Assembly (NCBI RefSeq): GCF_001613065.1
Contig: NZ_BDBQ01000013.1
Coordinates: forward strand, 186,001 to 250,000
Source: Nocardia miyunensis NBRC 108239
GTDB taxonomy: Bacteria > Actinomycetota > Actinomycetes > Mycobacteriales > Mycobacteriaceae
Direction: 5' to 3'
Length of the DNA stretch: 64,000 nt
Shown: piece after piece, positions 44,067-53,541 of the stretch
Layout of the letters: each line of letters starts with the position of its first letter
How positions within the stretch are numbered: position 1 is the stretch's first letter
Notes under the pieces: generated by a model
Seen by the model: the letters and a program-made list of their open reading frames with translations, nothing else
Databases searched by the model: none
What the model was told of the DNA's origin: nothing
Translations under genes and position numbers: made by a program

Positions 44067-47062
44067 TGCGACCGCTCACACTGACGATCAAAGGCCTGCG
44101 CTCCTACCGAGAATCCCAGCACATCGACTTCAGCGACATCGGCCTGATGGCGATCATCGGAGCCACCGGCGCGGGGAAATCCTCGATTTTGGAAGGCATC
44201 TGCTTCGCCCTCTACGGGCTTCCCACCTGGCCCGAAGGATCGGCCAAACCACTGATCGCCGACGACGGCGACGGCACTGCCACCGCAATCCTGACCTTCG
44301 TGGCCAAAGGCAAAACATGGCAGGTGACCCGCACCACCTCCCGCCGACGGCCCGCCAACCACGAACTACGCTGCCTGGACGACGACCGAGTCGAACCCCT
44401 GGACTCCAGCACCGAGATCAAAGCCAAGATCGAACAGCTCGTGGGCCTGAACTACAAAGCATTCCTCAAGGCGGTCATCCTCCCCCAAGGCAAATTCCAG
44501 GAGCTGCTGCACGCCGGAGACTCCGAACGCCCCCCGATCCTCAGAGCCGTCCTGGGACTCGAGCAGATCTCCGAGGTCCGCAAACAAGCGTCCGCCACAC
44601 AACACCGCCTCGAGCCGCATCTGCTCCAGCTCGAGCGGCAACGCGCTCCGCTCACTCCCGACCCCGACGCAGTCATCGCCACCACCACACGGGAACTGAC
44701 CGCGCTCGACGGCCAGATCACCGAACTGACCTCGATCAAGAAAACGCACACCGAGGCCAGCAACACCCACACCGAGGCCACGCAAGCCGCTGCCGTGCTC
44801 CGCACGACCGCGCACGAACTCGAACAACGCATAAGGCAGGATTTCGCCGCCCGATACCAGCAACTGCTCGACCAGCACGCCGCACTCACCACCGAACTCT
44901 CCACGGCCCGAGCATCGCTGCGCGAGACCAGCACCCAGTCCGAACGCATCACCGAAACCCTGGCCCGTGCCGACGACGACGGCACCGGCGTCGAGGCCAC
45001 GGTGGCACTTCTGAAAGATCTGGGATCGGTGCAACGCCAGCTCCCGGACATCGAGGAAGAACAACACGACCTCGCCGACCAACACACCAGCATCGCCACC
45101 GACCGCGCTCACCTCGAACACCGCCGCGGCGAGCACGCCGGACTGCTCGAGCGTGCCGAACAAGCACGCACCTACGCGGCCAGTCTCGAATCCGAGGTCG
45201 AGGCCGCCGCCCAGACCCTGGAGAAGTACCAGTCGCTCCTGCGGGAGGTTCGGCGCACCGCAGGCGACATCGAGACCACCACCGTCGCACAGACCACTGC
45301 GCGAGGAGTTCTCCAGGAAGCGACAACAGCGCTCGCTGAGGCGAAACACGCCGCAGCACAGGCACGTTCGCAGGCCGAGACCGCCACAACCGCACTAACG
45401 GACGCCCATCGTGCCGACGCCGCCGCTCATGCCGCCGAGGGCCTCGACGCCGGTGACCCGTGCTCGGTGTGTACCCGGCCATTGCCCACCGACTTCGAAC
45501 CCCCGCACTCTCCCGACATCGCCGCGGCAAAACGCCTCCAGAGCAGTGCGACACGACGCGAAAGCGCCACCGCAGACAAACTTCAGGCTGCCGAACGGAA
45601 CCATGCCGCCGCCGAATCGACGCTCGCCGTAGCTACCGAAGCCCGCGCCCACGCCGGTGTCGACTACATCACCGCGGTCGAATCCCTCACCGCCGCAGTC
45701 GGTTCCGTCGATCTCGAATACCCCGACGAAGCCCTGCTCGGCGCACCTCGCCTGGCCCACAATACAGCCAAGGCTGCCCACAAAGACGCCGGTGACGCTG
45801 CGGAGAAAGCCCGTGCGGACACCATCAAGGACGAGACCGAGATCGCAGGCCTCCACGAGGCGGTCGAGGCCCGACACAATGTGCTGACCAAATCGGTTGC
45901 AGCACTGGAACGCCGGAAAACTGCAGCGCTGGACATCTACAACGCCACACCCGCTCGATACCGCACCAGTGGCCCGATGGGGCAGGACACGATCGGTGAC
46001 GCGATCGAGCAGGTCCAACGCCGCAAACACGAACTCGATCAGTTCACCGTGGAATTGAAAAACATTCAGGCACAAGCAAAAAAACACCGGGCAGCACTCG
46101 ATGAGGTGAATGACCGCCTCGGTGCCGAGGTCTTCACACCAGCTGAACGGATCGCCGGGGAAATCCGTGTACTCGCCGACCGCGCCGCATCCAGCACACC
46201 GCTGACCACCGCCGTCCTCATCCCGCCACGTCCGGAGCCCACATCGCTCACCACCGATGCGCAATGGGCGGACCAGGTCATCGCCGCGGCCGAGGCGATA
46301 GTTCGCAACTGCTACGCGGCGGCGACAGTTCGTGACCAAACCGCTCACGACGCACACACTGCGATGACCAGCATCCTGGACAGCGCGCAGGTATCCAGCG
46401 CGCAGGACCTCGACGATCAACTCGACGACGCGCGGGCACGCAGACGGATGGCCATCGCCGAACAGGACAAAGCACGAGCCGACAAGCCACGGGCAGACGA
46501 GATCGATCAGCGCATCGACCTCCTCACTCCGCAACTCGCTGTACTCGGCGAACTGCACTCGTTGCTGTCCGACGGAAGATTCATGAACGCGGTACTCAAA
46601 CGCCGACAAGGTGTCCTACTGGGGCGGGCAACCAAGATTCTGCTCGAGATGACCAAAGAACGATTCGCCTTCCACCACGACTTCAAGATCTTCGACTGTG
46701 TAACCGCACAACCACGCTCAGCCAAGACCCTCTCGGGCGGCGAGACATTCCTGGCCAGCCTCGCGCTCGCTCTCGCTCTGATCGAACTCACCTCCAGCGG
46801 AGGCGGGCGAATCGAATCCTTGTTCCTCGACGAAGGATTCGGCACACTGGACCCCCGCACCCTGGACGAAGCCATGGACGCCCTCACTCAACAAGCCGAC
46901 GCCGGCCGCCTGGTTGCCGTGATCACCCACATGGAGGATGTCGCTGAATACTTCGACAACATCCTCATCGTCGACAAGATCGACGACAGCAGCCACACCC
47001 ACTGGGCAACAGGACAAGAACGCGAACACATGATCATCGGCCGCTCCGGGCCTACACAGTGA
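44066..47062 (+). CDS. sbcC: SbcC (Rad50-like) ATPase subunit
   Basis: A 998-residue protein. Walker A is IIGATGAGKSSILEG (residues 30-44). Coiled coils extend from about 170 to 850 around the zinc hook GDPCSVCTRPLP (C-x2-C, about 466-469). The signature KTLSGGETFLASLALALAL (about 887-905) and Walker B SLFLDEGFGTLDPRTLDE follow near the C-terminus. With SbcD it forms the MR-type complex that tethers and processes DNA ends. It is the last gene of the six-gene run. All key motifs are intact. Confidence 0.95.
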   Translation: MRPLTLTIKGLRSYRESQHIDFSDIGLMAIIGATGAGKSSILEGICFALYGLPTWPEGSAKPLIADDGDGTATAILTFVAKGKTWQVTRTTSRRRPANHELRCLDDDRVEPLDSSTEIKAKIEQLVGLNYKAFLKAVILPQGKFQELLHAGDSERPPILRAVLGLEQISEVRKQASATQHRLEPHLLQLERQRAPLTPDPDAVIATTTRELTALDGQITELTSIKKTHTEASNTHTEATQAAAVLRTTAHELEQRIRQDFAARYQQLLDQHAALTTELSTARASLRETSTQSERITETLARADDDGTGVEATVALLKDLGSVQRQLPDIEEEQHDLADQHTSIATDRAHLEHRRGEHAGLLERAEQARTYAASLESEVEAAAQTLEKYQSLLREVRRTAGDIETTTVAQTTARGVLQEATTALAEAKHAAAQARSQAETATTALTDAHRADAAAHAAEGLDAGDPCSVCTRPLPTDFEPPHSPDIAAAKRLQSSATRRESATADKLQAAERNHAAAESTLAVATEARAHAGVDYITAVESLTAAVGSVDLEYPDEALLGAPRLAHNTAKAAHKDAGDAAEKARADTIKDETEIAGLHEAVEARHNVLTKSVAALERRKTAALDIYNATPARYRTSGPMGQDTIGDAIEQVQRRKHELDQFTVELKNIQAQAKKHRAALDEVNDRLGAEVFTPAERIAGEIRVLADRAASSTPLTTAVLIPPRPEPTSLTTDAQWADQVIAAAEAIVRNCYAAATVRDQTAHDAHTAMTSILDSAQVSSAQDLDDQLDDARARRRMAIAEQDKARADKPRADEIDQRIDLLTPQLAVLGELHSLLSDGRFMNAVLKRRQGVLLGRATKILLEMTKERFAFHHDFKIFDCVTAQPRSAKTLSGGETFLASLALALALIELTSSGGGRIESLFLDEGFGTLDPRTLDEAMDALTQQADAGRLVAVITHMEDVAEYFDNILIVDKIDDSSHTHWATGQEREHMIIGRSGPTQ

Positions 47063-47173
47063 ACACACATCCGATAGCAGCGATCCCCAGACGAACCCGT
47101 CGCATTGGTGGGTTTGTCGGCGCCGTGCGGCATGATGAAATTCATTCGGCCGTCGATCCTCACGGAGTGCACG

Positions 47174-47479
47174 ATGTTATCCGCGCGAACCAGTCCAGAG
47201 CCCCTGTCCGACAGTGATATTCGGCAGATCTCGGCGAATATCACCGATGGTCGACCGCCGATAGTGTGGTTCACCGCACATGCAGTCGGTATGCGAGAAG
47301 GCTATTCGGGCAAGGTGATTGGGGTTGACGATCGCGTCGACCCTGACTTTCTAAGGGTCCGGCCCACCGGATCGAAGGACACGCTGTGCTTCTCACCTGA
47401 AGAATTGACCCTGACGAAACCAGCCCGAGGTAAACGCCGCGGGACCGTCGGCCTCAAGGCCCAGAACACATTGTGGTAG
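47174..47479 (+). CDS. Small conserved actinobacterial protein of unknown function
   Basis: A 101-residue protein from an ATG at 47174 with GGAG upstream. The core LSDSDIRQISANITDGRPPI, VWFTAHAVGMREGYSGKV and RPTGSKDTLCFSPEELTLTK matches a short actinobacterial family I have seen without assigned function. No membrane segment or metal site is present. It is a separate transcript after sbcC, with a gap of about 110 bases. Confidence 0.6.
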   Translation: MLSARTSPEPLSDSDIRQISANITDGRPPIVWFTAHAVGMREGYSGKVIGVDDRVDPDFLRVRPTGSKDTLCFSPEELTLTKPARGKRRGTVGLKAQNTLW

Positions 47480-47721
47480 CTGCGGCTGGCCGTGCCGACT
47501 TTGGCTCCCGCTCGACCGCCTGGGAGCCGCAGCATGGCCTGCGTAGACGCGATCTCCTGAGCACTTTCAGTCCGGAAACCGCGGCGAGTCGAGCTAGGGA
47601 TCATCGAAATAGCCTGGGGTGGAACCATATTAGTCCCCGGGCGAGGGCCGATTGTGAGTCACACGCGGGCGAGTGCTCTGGCGGCTATGAACAAAGCAAT
47701 ACCCGCTGCGGCCCTCACACC

Positions 47722-47883
47722 TGGAACCCGTACATGCCGGTTATCGACGAAATGCTCACCGATCCGGCGTATCCCGCAGGAGCGCGGGGAACCATCAGAA
47801 GCTTTTTCGATCGCCTGGTCACCGAATGCGGCGCGACCGGCATCTCCTCCAGCATGGTCCGCGGCGTCGCTCACCGCCGCCGG
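47722..47883 (+). pseudogene. IS21-type transposase (IstA) remnant
   Basis: The frame encodes WNPYMPVIDEMLTDPAYPAG and RSFFDRLVTECGATGISSSM, followed by VRGVAHRRR. This pattern, P-V-I-D-x-M-L then a helix-turn-helix ending V-R-x-x-V-x-x-R-R-R, resembles the N-terminal region of IS21 IstA transposases. The catalytic domain is absent and there is no partner IstB. The flanks (47480-47721 and 47884-48408) hold no gene I recognise. Confidence 0.45.
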
Positions 47884-48408
47884 ACGACCACATTGCCGCA
47901 GCGCTCACCCACGCATCAAGCCGTCGATGACTACGACTTGGATCGGCTCTGCGCTCTCCATAACTAAATCCGGCCGAAGACAATACACAGTGCGGAGCGA
48001 CTCGCAGGTGCGGAGCCAACCCGCCTGCGCCAACCGGTCAGCCCACTCGCACCTGGCCTCTCCCACCGAACCCATTGCCCGTGGCACCAGTGGCCGTAGT
48101 CACCCTCTACTGGCAGTTCCTTGCGCCCCTCGGCAATGAAAGCGTCACTCAGAGTGCCGGTTCCTGCGCCCGAAGCCACTGTTCGGCCACGTGCTCCTCG
48201 TAGGGGCGTTCTTCTTCTGGAACATCTTCGCGCATTCTGGCGAACGTCTTCTCCGATGCCTTTGCAGCGGTTCCGGGCTCGTCCATAGCGAAAGGGTCTA
48301 TCGCTCAACACCGACAGCAGAGGCCAGAACGGTTGAAGCTCCTGAAGTAGATGCGGCGCAAGCTTCGGTAGCCGTCGGGGTGTCGGACCGTTCTGCCAGA
48401 ATGCGAGA

Positions 48409-49818
48409 ATGCCCCAAGTTGATGTGACAGTCCTGCGGGGTCCGCTGTACACGCTGCTGAACACGGGCACGCACGAGGACATCACCAAGAGATTCGCGAC
48501 TCTCGGTCTCTCAGAGCACTGGTCCGAAACTGATCACCGACAGTCGAAGGCTCAGCGAGTCGAGTCGGTACTGGCTGCAGCACCGGCCGAGGAGTTGCGG
48601 CGGATCGCCGAGTCGTTCGTGGCCACTGGGGCACTGGATGCTATGGTGCGCAACGAGATTCAGGATCTTCTGTGGGCCGGTCAGGAGCCGAAGATTCGAG
48701 AACGCACACGCCGTACGCTGGCCTCCGCCCTCGATATCGACGCTCTTGTCGTCGATATCGACCGCTTCGAAGCCATGCTCGACCGCTGGTGGGTTCTGGG
48801 CACACCATCCCCTTTCGAAGGAATCTTCAATAGCAGCGATACCTCAACGTTCGCCCAGATATTCGGCCCCGGCAGCGGCGCGGACCGGCTCCGCAAGGAC
48901 ATCCACCAACATGTTTTCCGCAATCGAGACTGGTCGACTGCGCAACTGTTTGACAAGCTGGGCGCATTCGAGGCCGTCGACCGCCGATTCCTGGGGTTCA
49001 TCGAAGAACTTGTCTCGCATCGGGTTGTCATCGAGGAGACCAATCAGCAGCGCATCGTCGCGGCAATGACTCCGGTCCTGCGCGAGGCCGGCCTGGAGCT
49101 GCGAGAAACCGATGACGACAACGGCTACCCCGAATTCCGGATCGTCTCGACCAGCGTGCCGAAAACACGGCCGAAGACGGTCATCTTCGGCTCAGAACAC
49201 AAACCCGACCTGCGAGTCAGCGACACCGTCGACAGCGAGATCGAGATCGTCGACGCGCGCGGTTCGCTCGTCTACGACGACCCGATCGGCCCAGCCGGAC
49301 TGCGATGGCAGGACCTGCAAGCTTGGTGGCAACGCCACCATCCGGAGCTCGATGACGATGCTGCCAAGAAAACCCTGTTCAACCGGCTGAAATACGCTGT
49401 GCCGGATGGCTCGCCACCACAACGGCGCCTGTTCGAGCTGTATCATGACATCTACCGTGAGCAGATCCCTTCTCTGCCAGCGCTTCTCCCTGAAGTGTGG
49501 CTGCACTGGGACCACAAGACCGTTCGCGAGCGCGGTGCGGGGGCGCTGCTCGGACAGCGGATGGACTTCCTGCTGCTGGCCCCTAACCATCACCGCATAG
49601 TCCTTGAGGTCGACGGCGTAACCCACTACACCGACACGGCCGGCAAGCCCTCGCCGAGCCGTTATGCGCGCAACACCGCACTCGACCGCGACCTCCAACT
49701 GCGCGGCTACACCGTTTACCGATTCGGCGGCGCGGAACTCCCCGACCACAGCGGCCCAACCCCGATGCTCACCCAGTTCTTCCGAAGGATGTTCGCCAAG
49801 CACGGCATCGCCACCTGA
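48409..49818 (+). CDS. AbiJ-like protein with C-terminal PD-(D/E)XK (DUF559/Vsr-like) domain
   Basis: A 469-residue protein. The N-terminal ~130 residues are helical; the middle (LRKDIHQHVFRNRDWSTAQL, FDKLGAFEAVDRRFLGFIEE) resembles AbiJ N-terminal domain 3 proteins of abortive-infection systems. The C-terminus has a nuclease core: GQRMDFLLLAPNHHRIVLEV then DGVTHYTDT, with Asp and E-x-D/H spacing as in Vsr/DUF559 enzymes, and LQLRGYTVYRFGGAEL. It stands alone, with IS21-like and IS110-like remnants on either side. A role in phage defence is inferred from the domains and location. Confidence 0.68.
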   Translation: MPQVDVTVLRGPLYTLLNTGTHEDITKRFATLGLSEHWSETDHRQSKAQRVESVLAAAPAEELRRIAESFVATGALDAMVRNEIQDLLWAGQEPKIRERTRRTLASALDIDALVVDIDRFEAMLDRWWVLGTPSPFEGIFNSSDTSTFAQIFGPGSGADRLRKDIHQHVFRNRDWSTAQLFDKLGAFEAVDRRFLGFIEELVSHRVVIEETNQQRIVAAMTPVLREAGLELRETDDDNGYPEFRIVSTSVPKTRPKTVIFGSEHKPDLRVSDTVDSEIEIVDARGSLVYDDPIGPAGLRWQDLQAWWQRHHPELDDDAAKKTLFNRLKYAVPDGSPPQRRLFELYHDIYREQIPSLPALLPEVWLHWDHKTVRERGAGALLGQRMDFLLLAPNHHRIVLEVDGVTHYTDTAGKPSPSRYARNTALDRDLQLRGYTVYRFGGAELPDHSGPTPMLTQFFRRMFAKHGIAT

Positions 49819-50061
49819 GACCGCACCGGCACCTCAAGGGCCCTATTACCCGCCCGACCTTTGCCGACCCGGGGCGGATCCTATATCTCCAACAACTACA
49901 CGAACGTCGGCTACCTGTCCGTCGATCTGGAAAGACACCGGTACCGGTCAACATTGGGTAAACGCCCGGACACCATCGAAATCATCGACCCTGACGTGCA
50001 GATTCTCGCGATCGGTCGTTGCGGCGCCGTCACCGCCGGATGCGGTGAAGTGCCTACCACC

Positions 50062-50235
50062 GCACGACGATTCCCAGAGCGCGTGGGGGCAATCGAGGGC
50101 TGCAACGGTGTCGGCCAGCGCCTGGTTCACCAGCTGGTCACCGCAGGGGAAACCGTCATCGATGTGCCCACGAAACCAACGGCATTCGCCACCAGCAACG
50201 GCCGTAAAGCCCGGGGCCGACTTAGGCGTGCCATC
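50062..50235 (+). pseudogene. IS110-family transposase remnant
   Basis: The frame reads FPERVGAIEGCNGVGQRLVH, then QLVTAGETVIDVPTKPTAFA and TSNGRKARGRLRRA. This matches the DEDD-type N-terminal domain of IS110/IS1111 transposases around the (W)A-x-E-G-x-x-G-x-G-x-x-L motif and VDVP.K..A. The rest of the gene is missing and the final D-x-x-D is mutated. Bases 49819-50061 hold nothing else recognisable. Confidence 0.6.
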
Positions 50236-50394
50236 GTAGGACGTCGGTGCCTCCGATCGCTGGCTGACCTGACGTTGGTTCCACGATGGCGATCTTGAAA
50301 GACGAGCCGCATTCGGAGTCGCCGGCTTCGGGAGGCGCTACCACTGCCGTGGCGCTCGTGGAGCATCCGAAATCTCGGCAGTAGGGTTGCAGGG

Positions 50395-51411
50395 GTGGCG
50401 AATTGGATGGCCTGGTTGCCGGAAGACCTGGATTCAGTGGCGCTGCGACTGGCCCGCGTGGATGGGCTGGTGTTCGAGCTGGGCCAACTCGCGATGAACT
50501 GGTCCCAGAACGATCCGCTGGAGCTGGCCCCAGTGGAGACTCAGCCCAATCAGCTTGATCTGACGGTTGAAGCCGTTCGCCCAATCCCCCCGATGATGTC
50601 GTTGATGTTCAGCGAGGCCGTGCATCATCTGCGTGCTGCGATCGAGAACACTGTCTACTACACGGTCGAAACCGGGCGTGGCGCACCACTGTCGGAAAAG
50701 CAGGCCAACGCGGTCGCCATGCCGGTCTCCAAGGACGCCGCAGGGTTCGAAGACTGGCAGAAGCAACGAGTCCAGCGCGGAGTACCTGAACTCGGTCCCG
50801 GAACGACCTTGGGGACACGAATCCAGAAGCTCCAACCGTACGCGGACAGTGCGGCGGGCATGGGGTCCACCAGTCAGCGGTTCGCGGAACTGACAGGCAC
50901 ACAAATGGTGGTCGAGCATCCAATGGTGCTGCTACAGCGGTACTCCAATCTCGATAAGCACCGCGCTCTGCGGGTCGCCGCCGCACAGGGGATTGTCGAC
51001 GACATCAATGCGCCACTCGGAAGCAACAACCGGGCCCTGCGCACGCTTACCGTGGGCGATGTCTTGATCTCTTGTCCGCTCGGCACCCCCGTGGTGGTCG
51101 ATGTATGGCCGGTCGTCGCCATCCAACGGCCGACCAGTCAGGTGTGGGTCGCACCTGTGCCCGAGCTCGACAACCTGCACTGGTATGTCAGCAACATCGC
51201 CATCCCCTCCCTACTACTGCACGTGATTCCGCCGCCACCAGCAATGCCACCGGGTATCGACCTTGGCGACACAGGCCAACGACCCCGACAGAGGATGGAG
51301 TCCGCGGGCCAAGCCGTAGCCCGCGAGCGACTGGAACCACTCGTGCGCAAGATGTTGCAAGAAGGCTTGAAGAAGCCGGTAAAGATCCCGCCGGTCGGGC
51401 GGCTCAGGTAG
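50395..51411 (+). CDS. Hypothetical protein
   Basis: A 338-residue protein from a GTG at 50395. The N-terminal half has SLMFSEAVHHLRAAIENTVY and LTGTQMVVEHPMVLLQRYSN, followed by LDKHRALRVAAAQG, which looks like a helical core with conserved His residues. The later PPPPAMPPGIDLGD is proline-rich. No known domain, P-loop, signal peptide or membrane segment was recognised. It follows the IS110 remnant and has no partner on the same strand within 400 bases. Confidence 0.6.
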   Translation: MANWMAWLPEDLDSVALRLARVDGLVFELGQLAMNWSQNDPLELAPVETQPNQLDLTVEAVRPIPPMMSLMFSEAVHHLRAAIENTVYYTVETGRGAPLSEKQANAVAMPVSKDAAGFEDWQKQRVQRGVPELGPGTTLGTRIQKLQPYADSAAGMGSTSQRFAELTGTQMVVEHPMVLLQRYSNLDKHRALRVAAAQGIVDDINAPLGSNNRALRTLTVGDVLISCPLGTPVVVDVWPVVAIQRPTSQVWVAPVPELDNLHWYVSNIAIPSLLLHVIPPPPAMPPGIDLGDTGQRPRQRMESAGQAVARERLEPLVRKMLQEGLKKPVKIPPVGRLR

Positions 51412-51866
51412 GCAGAGCCGATCCTGCAGCGTCGTACCCACCTCTGGCTTCGGAAATCGACCGCCCGCCAGCCGGATTCCGTTACACCTTACCGACTCGC
51501 CGAGACTTGTATTGCTGTGACGGCTGTACCGGTCCTCGGGCCTGAGCAACTCGCCTTCGAGATCACCACCGGTGTAACCAACCTGACGACACGTCGCAAC
51601 TAGTGGCTGCTTGAGGGGGCGAAGACGGTGGTGCACAGGACTGAACACGGCTCATCGCCGTGGACACCCACCACAACCCGATATCCGAACCACGCCCGTC
51701 AGTAGATCAGCCAATAACATTGGTGCACTGTCGGATTCGATGCACTGTAATGGCTTCGTACCTGGGGCGGCCGCAGCGGAACGGGATTGTCCGCGGATGC
51801 GCGTGTTCGATGGTCGGGCCGGAAAATGGGTTGCTGTGCGGAGCAATGCCGGGTGTGCTAGCAGCC
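51412..51866. other. Intergenic region, no gene seen
   Basis: About 455 bases between a hypothetical gene and a GNAT gene. Overlapping frames without family signatures occur on both strands. Its 3' end must contain the GNAT start region. Confidence 0.4.
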
Positions 51867-52508
51867 ATGGTGCTCCGATTCCCCGACGATGTTCCTGTCC
51901 TGAGCGACGGCGGCTCGCTGGTATTGCGTACCCATCGCCCCGAGGACCTGCCCGCGATCGTCGAACAATGTGTAGATCCGGATATGGTGCGGTACACCAC
52001 GATTCCGCGGCCGTACACCGAACGGAACGCACAGGAGTTCCTCGAGCTCGCCGGCTCGAGCTGGACGCAGCACACGTCTACTTCCCGCCGGATCTGGGCC
52101 GTCACCAATGAGACTCGGTTTGCTGGGACGATCGACTACCGACCGTCCGGACATGGGACAGCGGTCGTGGGCTTCGGGCTGCATCCCGACCACCGTGGTC
52201 ATGGGCTGATGTCCCGCGCGTTGTCGCTGGTGCTGGATTACGCGTTCGGGCACGACGGCCAGAAGCTCATGACGTGGCGGGCCATAGTCGGGAACTGGGG
52301 ATCGGCGAAGACAGCGTGGCACAACGGATTCCGATTGGAAGGCCGCGTTCGCGGGCTGTGCGTGCAACCTGACGGCGCGTTCGACGGCTGGATCGCCACA
52401 CTCGCGCGTGAGGATCCACGCACCCCGTGTCAGCCGTGGCCCTGGCCGACCGGCCATCAGCCGTACGGTATCGACCGGGCCGAACCGGAACAGTCGAGGC
52501 CACGGTGA
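51867..52508 (+). CDS. RimJ/RimL-like GNAT acetyltransferase
   Basis: A 213-residue protein from an ATG at 51867; a GTG at 51855 is also possible. The N-terminal LVLRTHRPEDLPAIVEQCVD is typical of the RimJ/RimL group. The acetyl-CoA motif is VVGFGLHPDHRGHGLMSRAL, and the WRAIVGNWGSAKTAWHNGFR block holds the A-x-x-N-G-F end of the fold. Substrates range from ribosomal proteins to antibiotics. It overlaps the following phosphotransferase gene by 4 bases, and both modify amine or hydroxyl compounds, so they may act on the same molecule. Confidence 0.82.
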   Translation: MVLRFPDDVPVLSDGGSLVLRTHRPEDLPAIVEQCVDPDMVRYTTIPRPYTERNAQEFLELAGSSWTQHTSTSRRIWAVTNETRFAGTIDYRPSGHGTAVVGFGLHPDHRGHGLMSRALSLVLDYAFGHDGQKLMTWRAIVGNWGSAKTAWHNGFRLEGRVRGLCVQPDGAFDGWIATLAREDPRTPCQPWPWPTGHQPYGIDRAEPEQSRPR

Positions 52509-53413
52509 ACAACCGGGACACCGGGAGCGATGGCTGGTCGATCCCGTCGCGCGTGTTCGACGAGCTCGGCTCGGTGGGTGTCTGCCCCTGCGGGATCGTC
52601 TCGCGGACCGAGAAATCGGTGGTGCTCGCGGGCTGGTGCGAGGAGGCGCGTGTCGCGGTCAAGGTGCTGCGCGAGGGTGTGGATGATTTCTGGATTACCG
52701 CGTGGCAGCGGGAGATCGGGGTCAATCAGGTGTTCACCGCGCCGGGGGCGGTTGTGCCGGTGACTGTTCCACGTCTGCGGCACACCGACCACGCGAGGGT
52801 GATGGTCTTCGACTGGGTGGCGGGACGGTGCCTGGACCAAGCCCGGTATCCGCGAGGTCGGCTGACCGATCGGGAGATCGAGACAATTCTGTCTGTGATC
52901 TCGGCGATCACCCGATGGCAGCCTCCCCGAGCGGTGGGGGTTGGTCCGGTGGGTGACTACTGGGACAGGGTGGCGCGGTACCACCGGCTGGGCTTGCTGA
53001 CCGACGAGGACCACGCGGCATTACAGGTTCTGCTACCTGCGGCTGGGCCGGTTGATCAGTTCAACCACGGCGACCTGTTGGCCACGAACGTGATGATGGC
53101 TGAATCGGCTGCGACAGTGATTGATTGGGAATTCGCCGGATACTTCCTTCCCGGCTACGACCTGGCGGTGGCCTACATTTTGTTCGGTGCCGCGACCCCC
53201 GCGATCCGGGATCGCATCGACGCGATCGTCACCGCGGGTGCGATCGAGATCGGCTTCGCGGTCAACCTCATCGTGATCGCTGTGCGTGAGGTGCGCATGC
53301 ATCGCGACCTGCCCGGCGAACCAGCAGTGCGTAACCACGCCCTCACCGTTCTCGGACCGGTCCTCGAGCAGGCCCGGCGCAGGCTGCAAGCTCTGGCCCG
53401 GGATCGCCGGTGA
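52505..53413 (+). CDS. APH-type phosphotransferase
   Basis: A 302-residue kinase-like protein from a GTG overlapping the GNAT stop (GTGA). The N-terminal lobe has ARVAVKVLREG (the ATP-binding Lys), and the catalytic loop is QFNHGDLLATNVMM (H-x-D-x4-N) followed by VIDWEFAG with the metal-binding Asp. It fits aminoglycoside phosphotransferase/choline kinase proteins. It is only distantly like the phosphotransferase at 4410-5291. The pair may be a self-protection or tailoring unit; the substrate is unknown. Confidence 0.8.
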   Translation: MNNRDTGSDGWSIPSRVFDELGSVGVCPCGIVSRTEKSVVLAGWCEEARVAVKVLREGVDDFWITAWQREIGVNQVFTAPGAVVPVTVPRLRHTDHARVMVFDWVAGRCLDQARYPRGRLTDREIETILSVISAITRWQPPRAVGVGPVGDYWDRVARYHRLGLLTDEDHAALQVLLPAAGPVDQFNHGDLLATNVMMAESAATVIDWEFAGYFLPGYDLAVAYILFGAATPAIRDRIDAIVTAGAIEIGFAVNLIVIAVREVRMHRDLPGEPAVRNHALTVLGPVLEQARRRLQALARDRR

Positions 53414-53541
53414 GAGAGCCTTCCAGGCTAGCTGTCTTCGAGGGTCGGCTGGTGTCCGGGATCGCAAGCAGCCAGATGCCGTTGCCGGTATGACTGTGCA
53501 GCAGCCGCTCATGCTCCTCAACAACTGTCACCGCAGAAAAT

